From positions 10,447,254 through 10,511,253 of the forward strand of contig CM055892.1 of assembly GCA_029582165.1 (NCBI GenBank): a stretch of 64,000 bases of DNA, given 5' to 3'. Below the pieces are notes generated by a model, which was given only the letters and a program-made list of their open reading frames with translations, was not told the DNA's origin and did not search any database. Position numbers and translations under genes: made by a program. The stretch is from Portulaca oleracea. Taxonomy: Eukaryota; Streptophyta; Magnoliopsida; Caryophyllales; Portulacaceae. This document shows, piece after piece, positions 46,767 to 59,074 of this stretch (the stretch's first letter is position 1; each line of letters starts with the position of its first letter).

Positions 46767-46892
46767 TGTAATTGTTGGAAATATTTCAAGAGTATAAGAT
46801 AATTATATAGCCTAAAGAATTATATATATCAAGTATAAGGGTCATAAACAAGTGAAACGTCAAGAATATGATCAACACAGGTGAGTCTGGGA

Positions 46893-47002
46893 CCAACACG
46901 AGTCGTGCTGGTCTCCAGAGAGCAAAAAAAACATTCCTGGGCTCAACACGGGTCGTGTTGGAACAACACGGGTCGTGTTGCTCCCAACACGGACCGTGTT
47001 GG
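46893..47002 (+). repeat. Cluster of four related palindromes in LTR U3
   Basis: CCAACACGAGTCGTGCTGG (46893), CAACACGGGTCGTGTTG (46944 and 46964) and CCAACACGGACCGTGTTGG (46984) each form a strong hairpin. The same set is present in the 3' LTR (about 51874-51984). They are upstream of the TATA box and could be protein-binding sites or folded RNA/DNA. Confidence 0.9.
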
Positions 47003-47195
47003 AACCCAGAATCTGTTTTAATGGTTAACGGCTATATAATCTTATGTATTAAGTGTATGATATCAATATTAAGTCCGATATATATGTATTCCAACAGCTA
47101 TATTAGTTGACCAAGTCAAGATCATAATCCATCATTAAGGACCTTAATTATGCCTTTGACTAAGGGGTGTAATTAGGGTTGGATTAGGTGTGGAA

Positions 47196-47215
47196 GTCTC
47201 CTATAAATAGGAGAC
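47196..47215 (+). promoter_or_regulatory. Palindromic LTR TATA box
   Basis: GTCTCCTATAAATAGGAGAC is nearly self-complementary with TATAAATA at the centre. Copy in the 3' LTR at 52178-52197. Confidence 0.75.
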
Positions 47216-47551
47216 ATTCCCAAGCCATTTGAGATCATCACAAGCTTCTATTCTATTCTATAATCATATTCTCTCAAATATAGACTGCAGCTATACTTGA
47301 GAGAACCAAGAGAGAAACCTATGTCTTGAGTGCAACAAGAGCTAAGTTTTATCCCTCGGAACATTTACGGTACAGTAAATAGTTCTTAAGGAAAATGTAT
47401 TTGTCTATGACTCTTAGCGATATCCAAACAAGTTTACCATTGGTTATTATGTCATATCTCCATCTTGTCATACATACCGCAAGAAGATCAAGAAGCCAAG
47501 TCAAGTGAAGATGATGAAGATTCAAGCCGGTCAAACATCATTTTCCCAACA

Positions 47552-50500
47552 ATCTTAAGAACTATTTTACGAGACAAGATTGGAGGAGGCTAAGAGTACG
47601 TTGGACATCCAAGATTCAAGAGGGATTACAAAGATAAGTAATTTATATTTTACAAGTTTATTAGTATCAATTTTCTTATAAGTTTATTAAGTTTTATTGA
47701 ACAAGTTTAATGATTAAAAGTTTATTAATCATTTGTTTATCTATATGTGTTTGATATAGATGAGAAATTGATACACTAGAATGACAATATAAGTACAAGA
47801 TCTTGATGTTCATGATCAGAATTATTGCGTGATTATGCAATGAGATTTACATGGATTAAGGGCAAGATAACAACAAAGTCATTTACAACGAGGTCAAAGG
47901 TAATTAAGTTGTTGTTTATTTGGGGGTTATATGCATGTGCATTGACCATGTTTAAGTTGCCTCTTAATATTATCAAGTTAATACCAATGAATGTGTTTTA
48001 CTACCTTTGACATGTTTAATTGGTTTATAAGAATTGCCATCAAGGATAAGTTTATTGAAATTCCATGATAAGGTAGTTGTTGAAGGATGGTGCAAGAAAA
48101 AGTCAAAATAAATATTTATTTATTATTAAGTGCACCATTGAACATCTACATAAGTTACAAATTTATTTTAGCCATATGTTTTAAATTGGCTATGATATTA
48201 AGTTACATGAAAGTTTCATATTTGTAATAAGGATGAGATTATTACCATCAAAAGATTCTTTGGTTGGATGTTTTTAAGTTACAAGTTTTTAAGGTGTTTA
48301 ATGTGAAAATTCATTGTAGCAAGATTATATTTTGCTTCTCATAAGCTGAATTTTTTCCATGTTTATTCACATGTTCAAGTTTATTCCGCCTATTGTTTTT
48401 TGATATTAATATGAAGGATGAGTACAAATTTGATTAAACCTTTTATTAATATCATGATTGGAAATCTTGTTCCATGTTTATAAGTGATAGGTAAGAGTGA
48501 TTTCATGCTTATTGTTTTGCCTATTGTTATTCAAGTATTGTTTAATAGCATGATTAACAAGTTAATTTTATATTTAAGTTTGAAGCATGAAAATAAAATA
48601 TAAGTATTGGCAAAAGTATTATGTTTCTAATTTATAAGTTGCCATGAAATTCTATTTGGTTATCTCAAGTTTATGATACTATTCTTGATTATTATAATGA
48701 GTTTATGCAATTGAAAGTCAAATATGAATTTGTTATTAAGATAGGCTTTGCATATAAGTATAATTTTTATGAGAAATTATTTAAATGTATACAAGTGGCT
48801 TGTTTATTGATTTAAGTTTTTAAGAAATCCACTATAAGTTATGTGTCCATCAAGGTTCAAATTTCTATTATTATCATGAGTATATTTTTATTATGCTTAT
48901 AAGTATTGTAATAAGGAAAGCATAATAAGTTATTATTATCATTATTTTACAAGTACATATATATGTGATTATATATGTTGATAAGTTACTTGGCAACATT
49001 ATGTGGTTATTAAGATGAAATAGCAAGTTTGTGTACAAGAAGCCATATAAGTAATTATATATGAGAAATCATATGTGATTTATTTTGTACAATTAAGTTT
49101 GTAAATGGCTAATATAATTTCCTAGCTATTGGAAATTTAAGAGTACACAAGTAGATAAGAAAGACAAAGGATTAATCATGTTTATATGATTAATGGTATG
49201 TATAAATTTAAGGTACATACACACAAGTTGTCTAGGCTATTTCAAAATATTATTAAGTATACATAATATGGATTCAAGTATGTGAATTCATGATATGTAT
49301 AAATTTGATAAGCAAGCTTTCTATGCTTATAAGATGTTGCATAAGTATAAAATGTTGTATAAGTAAGGACTCATGATTATTTCTAACAAGTTGAACCTAT
49401 AAAATTATTTGACTAATTTTCTTAGCTAATTATGCAAAGGAAATTTCATATGTGTTCTTAAGTCTTTGTACAAAGTTTTGAGTCAAGTATGAAATTTATT
49501 TAAGTATCGACTTTCATGCATATTTACAAGTATCTTGCCATGTGATTCATGTTTATGAATGTTTATAGAGTTTTATGATTTATTCAAGCATTCCAAGAAG
49601 ACATAAGTTTTGGTTTGTTTGATTAAAATAAGTATATACTCTATGTTGTTTATGACATGACAAGTTTAAGAATAATCACTTGATCCTATAAGTGTTTAAG
49701 ACAATTTTGCTTCATTTTTCTAAGTGCAAAATTGATTCATGTGATTATATGAGTATGTAGAATCATAATTGTTAATTTCCTTTATTCATGGAAATATAAG
49801 TAGACAAGAACATGCTTTATTCTTGACAAGAAAATATGAGTGGAGTTTTATTCACTTAATATTGTGTTTATAAGTTTGATCATGCTAGTAAACTTAAGTA
49901 TCACCAATTTTACTACATGCTAATTTAAGTAGTTGTAAGTCATGTACTTGCTACTATGTTCTTAGGTAATGCAAGTTATTCATAAGTGACATGGATATAA
50001 GTTTATCTATATGTTTGATTGTTATATTCTCATGTTATTCAATCATATTTTAATATGATAAGAGTTTATTAAGATTTTATGCAAGTTCATTATAAGATAA
50101 ATTTCTTTATGAAATAAGTGAATGGATTGCGTAAGATATATGAGAAGATTTCATACTTTTGTATGGTTTATGTGTCAATATGTATATGTTTACATATATG
50201 TATTCATTGAGTAATGACATATAAAAGCATCAAACATGATTAGATAAGTATAAGATTGAACATGATTACTCATGTGTTTTAATGTATTCATAAATATAAG
50301 TTGAATACATGATTGTCCTTGTTAAATTTTTCAAGTTTATAAGAGCATGTAGTAGGATATAAGGAAGTTTTTCATAATGAATTATGCATACTTGTGATAG
50401 ACTATAATTCATGATTATGGAAACGGTTATTCTTTGAGGTTTTACAAGTTCATAAGGTTTAATTTATGATCAAGGTTTCCGGATAATCATGATTGAGAGT

Positions 50501-51753
50501 GGTCTATGTTGTTTGCATAAGTTAAGTATGCATATATCAAGTTTATTTGCTACATAAGAAGTGTATAATTTTTATACATTTGATCATTCTAATTCATGAT
50601 GATATATCTTTATCAATGGATTTAGTAATGATAACGTTTAAGTATTATGTTTTAAGTCTTCATAGCTAAATACTTTGAAGGGTGAACTTAAACATAAGAG
50701 GAGAGCATATAACCATGGTAATATGATGGTTTAATCATATACTGTACTTGGTAGTATACTCTACAACTCTACAAGATAATCATTCATGATTATGAATCAT
50801 TGTTTATTCAATGAGTTAAAGTTATAAGTTCAAGTATGTAGCAAAGGATTGAGATGTAATGGTTTAATTACATATAAGTTGGAAATTCAATTTCTATATA
50901 AATCAAAGGTTAAGTGGTTTATCAAGTGCGAGGTTATTTTGTTCACAAGTTTGTATCCATGGTTTTTTGGATGATAAGCATATAAGAGGATCCATATCAA
51001 GTTTACACACGGTATAGTGTGATTATATCCAAAAATAATATGATGGTTTATGCATATTATGGTGAGGATATTCTTATTAAGGCCATGGTAAAGATATAAT
51101 TATATATCTAGTGGACCTTATTGTTAGAGATGGGTTAAGTAGCCTAAATATCTACTACTTCACAACAATGACTCAACTTTACGAATTGGAATATCACCAA
51201 TTTCTAAAGTTCAAATGAGTACGGAGCTGTCTAAAGTAGTAGGAAGCATCGATTTTATACATCTCAGGTTAAGTGATGCTTAATATCTGTAATGACAAGA
51301 GGTTGAGTGGTGACACTCTTAATAGACTTTGTGGAAAGCCTAATTACAGGGGCGGTATATTACAAAGTTTACCTATGTAAGTATAATGTGTGGCCGCATA
51401 AAGGAACTATGTGCTAAAGTTCCGAAATACTTACTAAGGATAAGGACACAAGGCCGGATAATAGTGTCAAAGTTTTAGCAGTTAAGATTTAAAAACAAAC
51501 GTATGTGTATTACGAGTATAGTTGATCAATATAAATCCAAAGTTCAAAGACATGTCTACTTTGTGATTTGGATACAATTTTGGCTTGTATATACTAAGTG
51601 AAAAGTTCAAAGAGCAATCTACTTTTCATTATGCATATGTTTGTGGGTTTCTCATGTGATTACAAGTTAAGGTTTGTCTCAAATGGCGGGGGTGTTAACT
51701 CCTTAAAGTAAAGTTATTTCAAGGGTTTTATATACTCTTAATATAGCGGGGAT
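47552..51753 (+). other. Non-coding AT-rich interior of LARD-like element
   Basis: No frame longer than about 60 residues and no recognisable motif. Short words (AAGTTTAT, ATAAGTAT, TCAAGTTTA) recur throughout without a fixed period. Confidence 0.85.
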
Positions 51754-52533
51754 TGTTGGAAATATTTCAAGAGTACAAGATAATTATATAGCCTAAAGAA
51801 TTATATATATCAAGTATAAGGATCATATACAAGTGAAACGTCAAGAATATGATCAACACGGGTGAGTCTGGGACCAACACGAGTCGTGTTGGTCTCCAGA
51901 GAGCAAAAAAAACATTCCTGGGCTCAATACGGGTCGTGTTGGAACAACACGGGTCGTGTTGCTCCCAACACGGACCGTGTTGGAACCCAGAATCTGTTTT
52001 AATGGTTAACGGCTATATAATCTTATGTATTAAGTGTATGATATCAATATTAAGTCCGATATTATATGTATTCCAACAGCTATATTAGTTGACCAAGTCA
52101 AGGTCATAATCCATCATTAAGGACCTTAATTATGCCTTTGACTAAGGGGTGTAATTAGGGTTGGATTAGGTGTAGAAGTCTCCTATAAATAGGAGACATT
52201 CCCAAGCCATTTGAGATCATCACAAGCTTCTATTCTATTCTATAATCACATTCTCTCAAATATAGACTACAACTATACTTGAGAGAATCAAGAGAGAAAC
52301 CTATGTCTTGAGTGCAACAAGAGCTAAGTTTTATCCCTCGGAACATTTACGGTATAGTAAATAGTTCTTAAGGAAAATGTATTTGTCCATGACTCTTAGC
52401 GATATCCAAACAAGTTTACCATTGGTTATTATGTCATATCTCCATCTTGTCATACATACCGCAAGAAGATCAAGAAGCCAAGTCAAGTGAAGATGATGAA
52501 GATTCAAGCCGGTCAAACATCATTTTCCCAACA
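51754..52533 (+). repeat. 3' LTR of LARD-like element
   Basis: Near-identical to 46773-47551; ends CATTTTCCCAACA. Confidence 0.93.
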
Positions 52534-52790
52534 GTAATAACCCGACGCTAACCTAGTATGATTAAGTTAATTAATGAGTTAATTAACTAAATCGTGCATT
52601 TCATTTCAAGTTAACCGCTTGTGTTTTTGCATGACTTGAGAAGAGCAACGACCATCATCAGTCTATTATGTTCTTTATATATGTAAATTAGCTAAGTGAC
52701 AATTTCAGCTACTCAAATAACTCTCGAAAAATTCGGGTTACTTACCTACCCAAATTTTACCAAATCGACCGATTTATCAGTATTATTAAG

Positions 52791-52825
<35 letters not shown>

Positions 52826-54879
52826 CATACCTCTTCATACCTTAATTTTATTTAAATTTTAATTTATTCCACCTCCTCATTTTATTTCATGCCTTCCTAA
52901 CATTATTTTAACTTTCTAAAATATTATCCCAAGACTTTACATTAGTATTATTGGATTTTAGTAGGAATAAGATTAGTATAACTCATGCCTTAATATATCA
53001 AATCCATCAATCTCCCTTCATTTTTTCCTTGGAGCGATTGTCATTCAGCATACATTATACACACACTCTCTTCCCCACCTCTCTTACTGCTGCTCCAGTC
53101 TGCCTTGTCTCTGCCGGACCAACCGCCAACAGAGCCACCACTGGCACTGCCAGCCGCCACTCCAACCACATCACCGGCATCGAGCCACCCATCGTTTTTC
53201 CCCTTTCCTCTACTCTCTGTGCATCGACCCCCCTTTCTCTACCTAGGTTGCCAATTTTCTCCGGTAGTAGAGGTCGGACATCACTGCCGCACGAGGTCAC
53301 CGGAGAATCCCGCCGGCGCAGGCCACCTCCATCCACCATCACACTTGGTTCTTCCTCTTCTCTTCTTCCCTCTTTTTCAAGGTAAACCCTAACCCCCTTT
53401 TAAATCATATTTTTGAGTTTTAATTAGTTTCAAAAGTTATTGTTTTTCTTTGATAATTTCAGTTTATAAGTATAATTTGGAGTTAGATTTTCAATTAAGG
53501 TTATATTGGTTGTGCTTTGGGAATGATTTCAGTTGAATTATTGAGTATGTGAATGTTGTTATGTGTCGAATGATAGTAGATGGTTTATGCATGTGAAGTT
53601 TGATGCTTGAATTCCTCATAATGTGAAAGTTTGCTATTGAAATCATGTAGTGTGTGGAATAGATGGGGTGGTGATCATTAAAGTGGTGTAATTTGAATGT
53701 TAGGGTGACGAATCAAGTAAAAGTAGTGCTTAATATGCTTGGAATTTCATACTTTGGGGCTTGCATGTGCTCTTGGTGAATGGAGTATAAGCTTATTAGA
53801 GAAGTGTGTACTATTTTGGTAGTTAAGCATCAAAGAACAAGCTTACTAAATAGTTGGACAATGTTAGATTTGTTTTGAATATCAAAGAGAGACCCAATAC
53901 GGTCGAATTATATTTAGGACTTTGTTTGGTGTTTTCTGGGACAATTGGAGCGTACTTAATCAAAATTTTGATGAGTATGATAGTCTTAAGTAATAGATTT
54001 CATATGGATTTTGAATTTCAGGATTTCTATAAGTATAACTCAAGTTATAGTGGTTTTATTTTGGGTGTTCAGCTTATATACGATTTTGGGCAACAGGTTT
54101 TCAAGGACATTTTTAAGGTTTTAAGGAAACTTTATCAGCCTAAGGGTCCAACATAAGAGTTGTACTATACATTACAAGCTTTCTGGAATGGGGTTCTATG
54201 CGTTTATCGGAGGTCGAAGTGAAAAGTTATGACCTGCCAAAGTAAGGCTCCCAACCATGTCAAACTCGAATTTTAATTCACCGAGCTTTTTTCAAAGCCA
54301 ATATCCGGTGGCTTCCAAATCTTTTCTGAATTTGTGGTTAACATAAAAGTTGTAGGTCACCCTTCATGATTTCCATAGACTACTAGCACACATTCATACG
54401 ATGTCTACATCTTACATAATGAGTTCTCAAAGTTCCCTTCCCGAACTAGAATTTCTGCAGGCCAACCATCATGTTTGCCCATTTTCAAGTCTTTACACTT
54501 TTTTTTAGCCTTAACTCTTAACTAGAGAGTTGTGGAATGTATTTTTAGCTTTCCGAAAAGTCCTCTTATGAAATTTTTGGTGGTTTATAGAGGAAGTTAT
54601 GTCTCCTGCAAATTTACTGCAAAGTCCCAAAAATTCTCCAATCTTTGAAATTAAAGTTAACTTTTATTAAGTTAATTAGGAGATCCCTCCTTACCAAGAA
54701 TCCAGCTTATTTCACTTTAATGTTCTCATCTCAAGTGTGGTCCAAGAGGTCGTTGCTGCTCCCTGTTCGAGTCCAATCAAGCTTTCAAGTCACTTTGATT
54801 GCGGGTTCAACTTTAAGGTACGCATATTGCCTGTACTTTACCAAAACTCATTTATTTGAGTTCAAGTAAGTAAGCTTAT

Positions 54880-55107
54880 TAAGTTTAAGTGTGGTTCAAG
54901 AGGTCGTTGCCTCGGACGTTCAACTTGTGAGGGAGCTTGACGCTCTAGGGCGAGGTTGTCAAACCGCGCCATAAGTGCTTCCATGTTGCGCTCGAGGGTG
55001 GAGAACCGATTGTTGAAGGCGGTGGTAAGTCGGTTCTCGAGAGCCCGAAGGTGAGGGCTACTCCGGGGGCTTAATTCCTCTCGTTCAGAATTAACTTCTC
55101 TGTCCAT
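54880..55107 (-). pseudogene. Truncated gag N-terminus
   Basis: MDREVNSEREELSPRSSPHL leads into a heptad-rich helix (LRALENRLTTAFNNRFSTLE) and ERQAPSQVERPRQRP, then loses the gag frame. This resembles the N-terminal leader of Ty3/gypsy gag proteins. Only about 75 residues remain, with no capsid or zinc-finger domain. Confidence 0.65.
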
Positions 55108-55447
55108 AACGAGGGGAAAAGGTGAGGGACGGTATGTGTTTGGGAATATTTTGTGGAGCTTGGGGTTTTTTTGTAGTTGGCTTGTGTTTGGCTAAGGGTT
55201 CTTTGTGTTTTTCTCACTTGGGCATTTTGTCGAACACCTTGTGGGCACAAATTTCCAACTCTTCCTCAAAGCTCCAAAATGCATCAAAATCAACAAACAC
55301 AATAGCAATAGCAACTTCTCCAACACACTTTGAGGCACAAGGGATGGGGAACACCAATATTTCAATCAAAACCAACAATAGAAATCACTACTTGCAAGAA
55401 CAAAAATGAAAACTCAAGCTAGAACAAACCGTAGCTCTGATACCAAC

Positions 55448-56421
55448 TGGAGCGTGGCGCGGTGGGGAATGACGATTTTTTTTAGCTTGAGTTGTTGTTG
55501 AAGAGAGGAGAGAAATCCATGAACAAGGGAATAAGGGGAGAAAGATGAACATCTCAATCACCCATGCTTGAACTTCTCATCAATGACCTTGAACTTGAAT
55601 AATAACAAGAATAATAACCAAAATCAAGCAATATCAATAACCTTGAACACCAAATGGGATTGGATATGATCTTGGATAAAGGTAGTCCACCACCAAATCC
55701 TAACACCCCACCATGACCATCATAAAGGAAACAACCACCAAATGATCAATAAAGGAATGACTAGAAACACCACCAAAAGATTGGATAAAGTAATCTAGAT
55801 TTTAAAGAGAAAAGGGAGCAAACCCTAGAAATGCCTTAGCAATTCATTCAATATCATAATCTGCCTAGAAAAGGGTGCTAAACGAGCTATTTATACTAAA
55901 GCATAAAATTAAGCCAAAAACATCCCTAAATTAAGTCCCAAAGACGCGTGTCGCGAACGGCGGCGGCGAAGGCATAATCGACTTCGGGCGGTCCGTCGCA
56001 TTCAACAGCTCGTCGCTGGACAATGCTGGTCGCGGGCGCGTCGAGACGGGTCGCGGGCGCGACCATCTCCTCGCAAGAATCGGCGCGGCGTGGCTCAGCG
56101 CTCGATCGTGGTCTGTCATGAAAGGCAAGTCGCGGGCGTGACGTGACTGGTAGCGGGCACGACACTTCCTTGCAGAAACTGGGCGTGGGCGTGGCTCCTG
56201 GCTGACTCGGTTGAGGCATGCTGCTGTTTGTCGGCGCTCATTCTGCCTCGACTTTTCAGGTCCTTGGGTACTCCGAGCCTCGACACTCTTCATTCCTGGG
56301 ACGACCCAGCCCGGTCCCGAGGCCTCTGGGTCGGAAGCAAGTCCTGAGCCTCTCCAAGCTCGTCCAACGTGCAACTTGCCTAAGCCATTCCATCGTGACA
56401 CTCATCGTCCCACCCTTTACA
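55448..56421 (-). repeat. CpG-rich gypsy LTR
   Basis: The part at 55935-56350 is GC- and CpG-rich (for example GGTCGCGGGCGCGACC), unlike the AT-rich surroundings. A TATA motif on the minus strand (TAGTATAAATAGCTC, about 55884-55898) lies just downstream of it. The several overlapping open frames here reflect GC content and low stop-codon density. Confidence 0.75.
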
Positions 56422-56902
56422 AAGATGTAACGATTCATGAATGCTAGAGGTCGGGTGGGTTTCAATCAAGATTGCGGGGTCGGGTTTTTATCCTTTAAGT
56501 CTCTTTTCACAAACCCGGGCAAGGAAGCTCGGGTCCAAACCCAACACGGTCCAATAAGGTTCCTTTGTTTTAAGGAAGTCATCTTTCACCTTTGGTGTAT
56601 ATGTTTGATAGCTTGATGTATAAGAGTCTTGAAGATATATGATCTTTGGATGTTGGGTGTAATATATTGTGCTGGAAGGGTGATTTGTGGATCCTAAGTT
56701 AGTATGGTATGTATGTTGTGATATATATTAATATGCATTTCAACTTTGGGAATGTTAAGTTGCAAACAGTGTCTTGTTATCCTTGTCCATGAACATGGAC
56801 GACAATAATGCCTTCGGGTTATAATTTTCGCTACGCTAATCATTGGGTTATGAGGTATTTAGTAATAATCTGGTGATTATGAATCTGGGGGTGTTACAGT
56901 TA

Positions 56903-56914
56903 TGGTATCAGAGC
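56903..56914 (+). other. Primer-binding site after chromovirus-type LTR
   Basis: TGGTATCAGAGC lies four bases after the LTR end (TTACA, 56898), so an element interior starts here. Confidence 0.9.
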
Positions 56915-59070
56915 AAAAGATTCTGGAGTTCTTGTGAGTTATTTAGGACATGAATAAGGGAAGACATAGTATGTATGGCTTATCGTCCTTCGGATGTGAA
57001 TTGCTACCTTTTGGGATGATTGAGTTGGCTGTATGCTAAGTAGAAAAGTGGAATTAAAGGTCAAGTTAAAATTAGAGTAAGCAAGTAAGATGTGAATAAT
57101 AAGAATTGTGGTAGAAATCAAGAGTCGAGTTATGATTATGAGATATATATATATATACATGATTGGTTGATAAAGCTAATTATGTTTAGCATCATGACTT
57201 GAGTTGAAGGGTTTGTGTCTTATTTATATGGTCTTATGGGCTTTAGTGGAAAATCCCATCAATTAGAATGGGTAGAAAGTCAAATAACTTGGTTTTGGAG
57301 TCAATTAGCTAAGAGTATCGATATAAGTTATTAACATTGTTATTTTCTTTGGTTTGTTGTATTTTAGTTAATGACATTTCCAGGGTTGCTGAACCCCTAC
57401 ACGATCTCGATTTACTTTGAGGGTAGAGTTCTCTTCATAACCAGGCTTGAGAGCTCATAAGATGGATGTGGTTAAGCTATATATGCAGGAGTGAGCAACT
57501 CCCCTATTCTCTATATTGGATTAGCTTACAGTTTAAGATTTGTATTATAGACACAACACTTTGGTTTGTTGTTGTGGTTAAGTGGGCTTGTAGCCCCTTG
57601 TTGTATTATGTTGAAGTAAAAATTGTCATTTGTAGGTTCCTAATGGACACTTTTAAAATTAGGATAGTCCATATTACAGAGGAAACTCTGCCGAAGTTTC
57701 CCTAGGATATTAAGGAAAAAGAAGTGCTTATGGTTTCCCAATTACATAATTTGGTTTTAAGGGTTTTCTAATAGTGATCTAAGAGGTAAATTGAGGTTTG
57801 TATGGACATAGGATCTACTTTAGGAGCATTAGTATGAAACACGGATCTTGATTTTTTTTTCGTTGGGGCACTATTAATATTATGATATCTATGAGTAAGG
57901 AAGAACTATAGGGGAAAGACATAAACATCAAAATGAAGAAAAGTATGGATATGAAAATATATTTCTCTATGCACAAAAAAAAAAAAAACAAGAGAACGAT
58001 TATATCATGTGGTTATAATTTATTTGAATGTACGGAGGAAATTACTACAGGTAATATCTAGCTTGATTTTGGGACTTAAAAACTCCCCTAACCCTTATTT
58101 AGTTTCCGGTGCTTACATTTCTAAATTATTTCCCTTAAATAGCTTTTATACTAGTCAAGTCTCTTTTACTTAACACATCGTATTCTATTTCCAGTACATG
58201 AACCGAATTTTTGTCTCATATTCATGCTATAAACCCTTATTTGTGAGTTTGTCCTTTACCATCATATTTGTAATGTCAAGTTAAGCATTTTATATCTTAT
58301 CCATTTCACCTTGAATCAACTATTTCCAATGATCCTACTGGGAACCTAAACTCAACCTTCTATATTCATGCTTGATCTTTATTCTTTAGTGTATATACTT
58401 CACCAATTTCGTCGGCTTACCCATTAATCCGTATTGTATGCCTTTTTGCCTTAACAACATGTTTACTTCATTATTTTTCATGGCAATCCAACTTGAACAT
58501 TTTATGTCATTGCTCCATGCGATGAAAGTTAGCCTATTATTGTATTGAGTATACACTCTTATTTTCAATCCCAAAGTACGTCCCTACTATTTTGTCATTA
58601 ATTCTGATTAATTCTCTCATGGCTATTGTCTTTCTCTTTCAACTACTATCAATCCATATTCTCATTGCTTACCTTTATTTACGCCATGTTGTTTTCAAGT
58701 AGCATGGTTTTTCATTCTCATGATTAATCTCTATCCCTTCTAGCTAATTAGCGCATGGAATTCAAAATTTATTCTCAGTATCCATTGTAATTAAATGCAG
58801 GCTCAATATCTTACCTCCTTGTATCGTCTCAAATAGTTTATCGATAACTATCTTTTTGAGTAGTTCTCTATTTGTATTGAACACATACAATATAAACCTC
58901 AAAGTTTCAAATTTTCATACCCTACGTGATTTCTTATCACTCAAATGACAATTTTTGGATTTTATTTAGAAACGAAGAAATTATATTCAGTTAGAAAATA
59001 AAAAAAGAGAAAAAGGAAAAGAAAATACGCAAACCAAAGTGTTTCAGGATCCAAACCAAACCCACTAATT
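56915..59070 (+). other. Non-coding interior following the chromovirus-type LTR
   Basis: Despite a perfect primer-binding site there is no gag frame in the expected place. All frames are short. Either the coding region has decayed or this is a non-coding derivative. Confidence 0.5.
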
Positions 59071-59074
59071 GGGT

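Larger units (their letters stand above)
46773..47551 (+). repeat. 5' LTR of LARD-like element
   Basis: It contains four GC-rich palindromes (46893-47002) and a TATA box inside a 20-bp palindrome (GTCTCCTATAAATAGGAGAC, 47196-47215). Confidence 0.93.
46773..52533 (+). mobile_element. Complete non-coding LTR retrotransposon (LARD-like), TSD GTAAT
   Basis: LTRs 46773-47551 (779 bp) and 51754-52533 (780 bp) both run TGTTGGAAATATTTC...CCCAACA. Identical GTAAT flanks (46768-46772, 52534-52538) prove a clean insertion. By eye the LTRs differ at about 14 substitutions, 13 of them transitions, plus one indel, so insertion was recent. The 4.2 kb interior has no gag or pol frame; it is very AT-rich, with endlessly recurring AAGTTTAT and ATAAGT words. 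No standard primer-binding site follows the 5' LTR, and the purine tract before the 3' LTR is short (GCGGGGAT). It must be moved by another element's proteins. Confidence 0.92.
54862..56421 (-). mobile_element. Truncated gypsy element on the minus strand: 5' LTR, primer-binding site, gag start
   Basis: On the minus strand the LTR runs 56421 (TGTAAAGGGTGGGACGATGA) to 55448 (CGCGCCACGCTCCA), 974 bp. A primer-binding site follows (plus-strand GCTCTGATACCA, 55434-55445), then a gag N-terminus from 55107 that breaks off near 54880. The rest of the element is missing. Confidence 0.75.
46767..56898 (+). mobile_element. Chromovirus-type LTR split by two younger elements
   Basis: The LTR starts TGTAAT at 46767, is interrupted after six bases by the element at 46773-52533, and resumes AACCCGACGC at 52539. 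It ends GGGGGTGTTACA at 56898, next to a primer-binding site. A gypsy fragment (about 54862-56421) is also inside it. Subtracting both leaves about 2.8 kb, close to the 3.0 kb solo LTR at 8991-12018, with which it shares several blocks. The Pro/Ser-rich open frames at 52951-53392 lie in the GC-rich transcribed part of the LTR and are not genes. Confidence 0.75.

Noticed and set aside
47552..51753. Hidden gag or pol in the LARD-like interior
   Set aside because: All six frames were scanned by eye for protease, YxDD reverse transcriptase and zinc-finger motifs and none was seen; stops are frequent throughout.
52951..53392. Pro/Ser/Thr-rich open frames
   Set aside because: GC-rich transcribed part of a chromovirus-type LTR; the equivalent block in the solo LTR (about 11340-11460) does not keep the frame.
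53854..54156. 100-residue frame inside the chromovirus-type LTR
   Set aside because: No motif, no matching frame in the related solo LTR; non-coding LTR sequence.
55926..56465. Several overlapping 70-156 residue frames on both strands
   Set aside because: They follow from high GC content and few stop codons in the gypsy LTR; no domain is recognisable.
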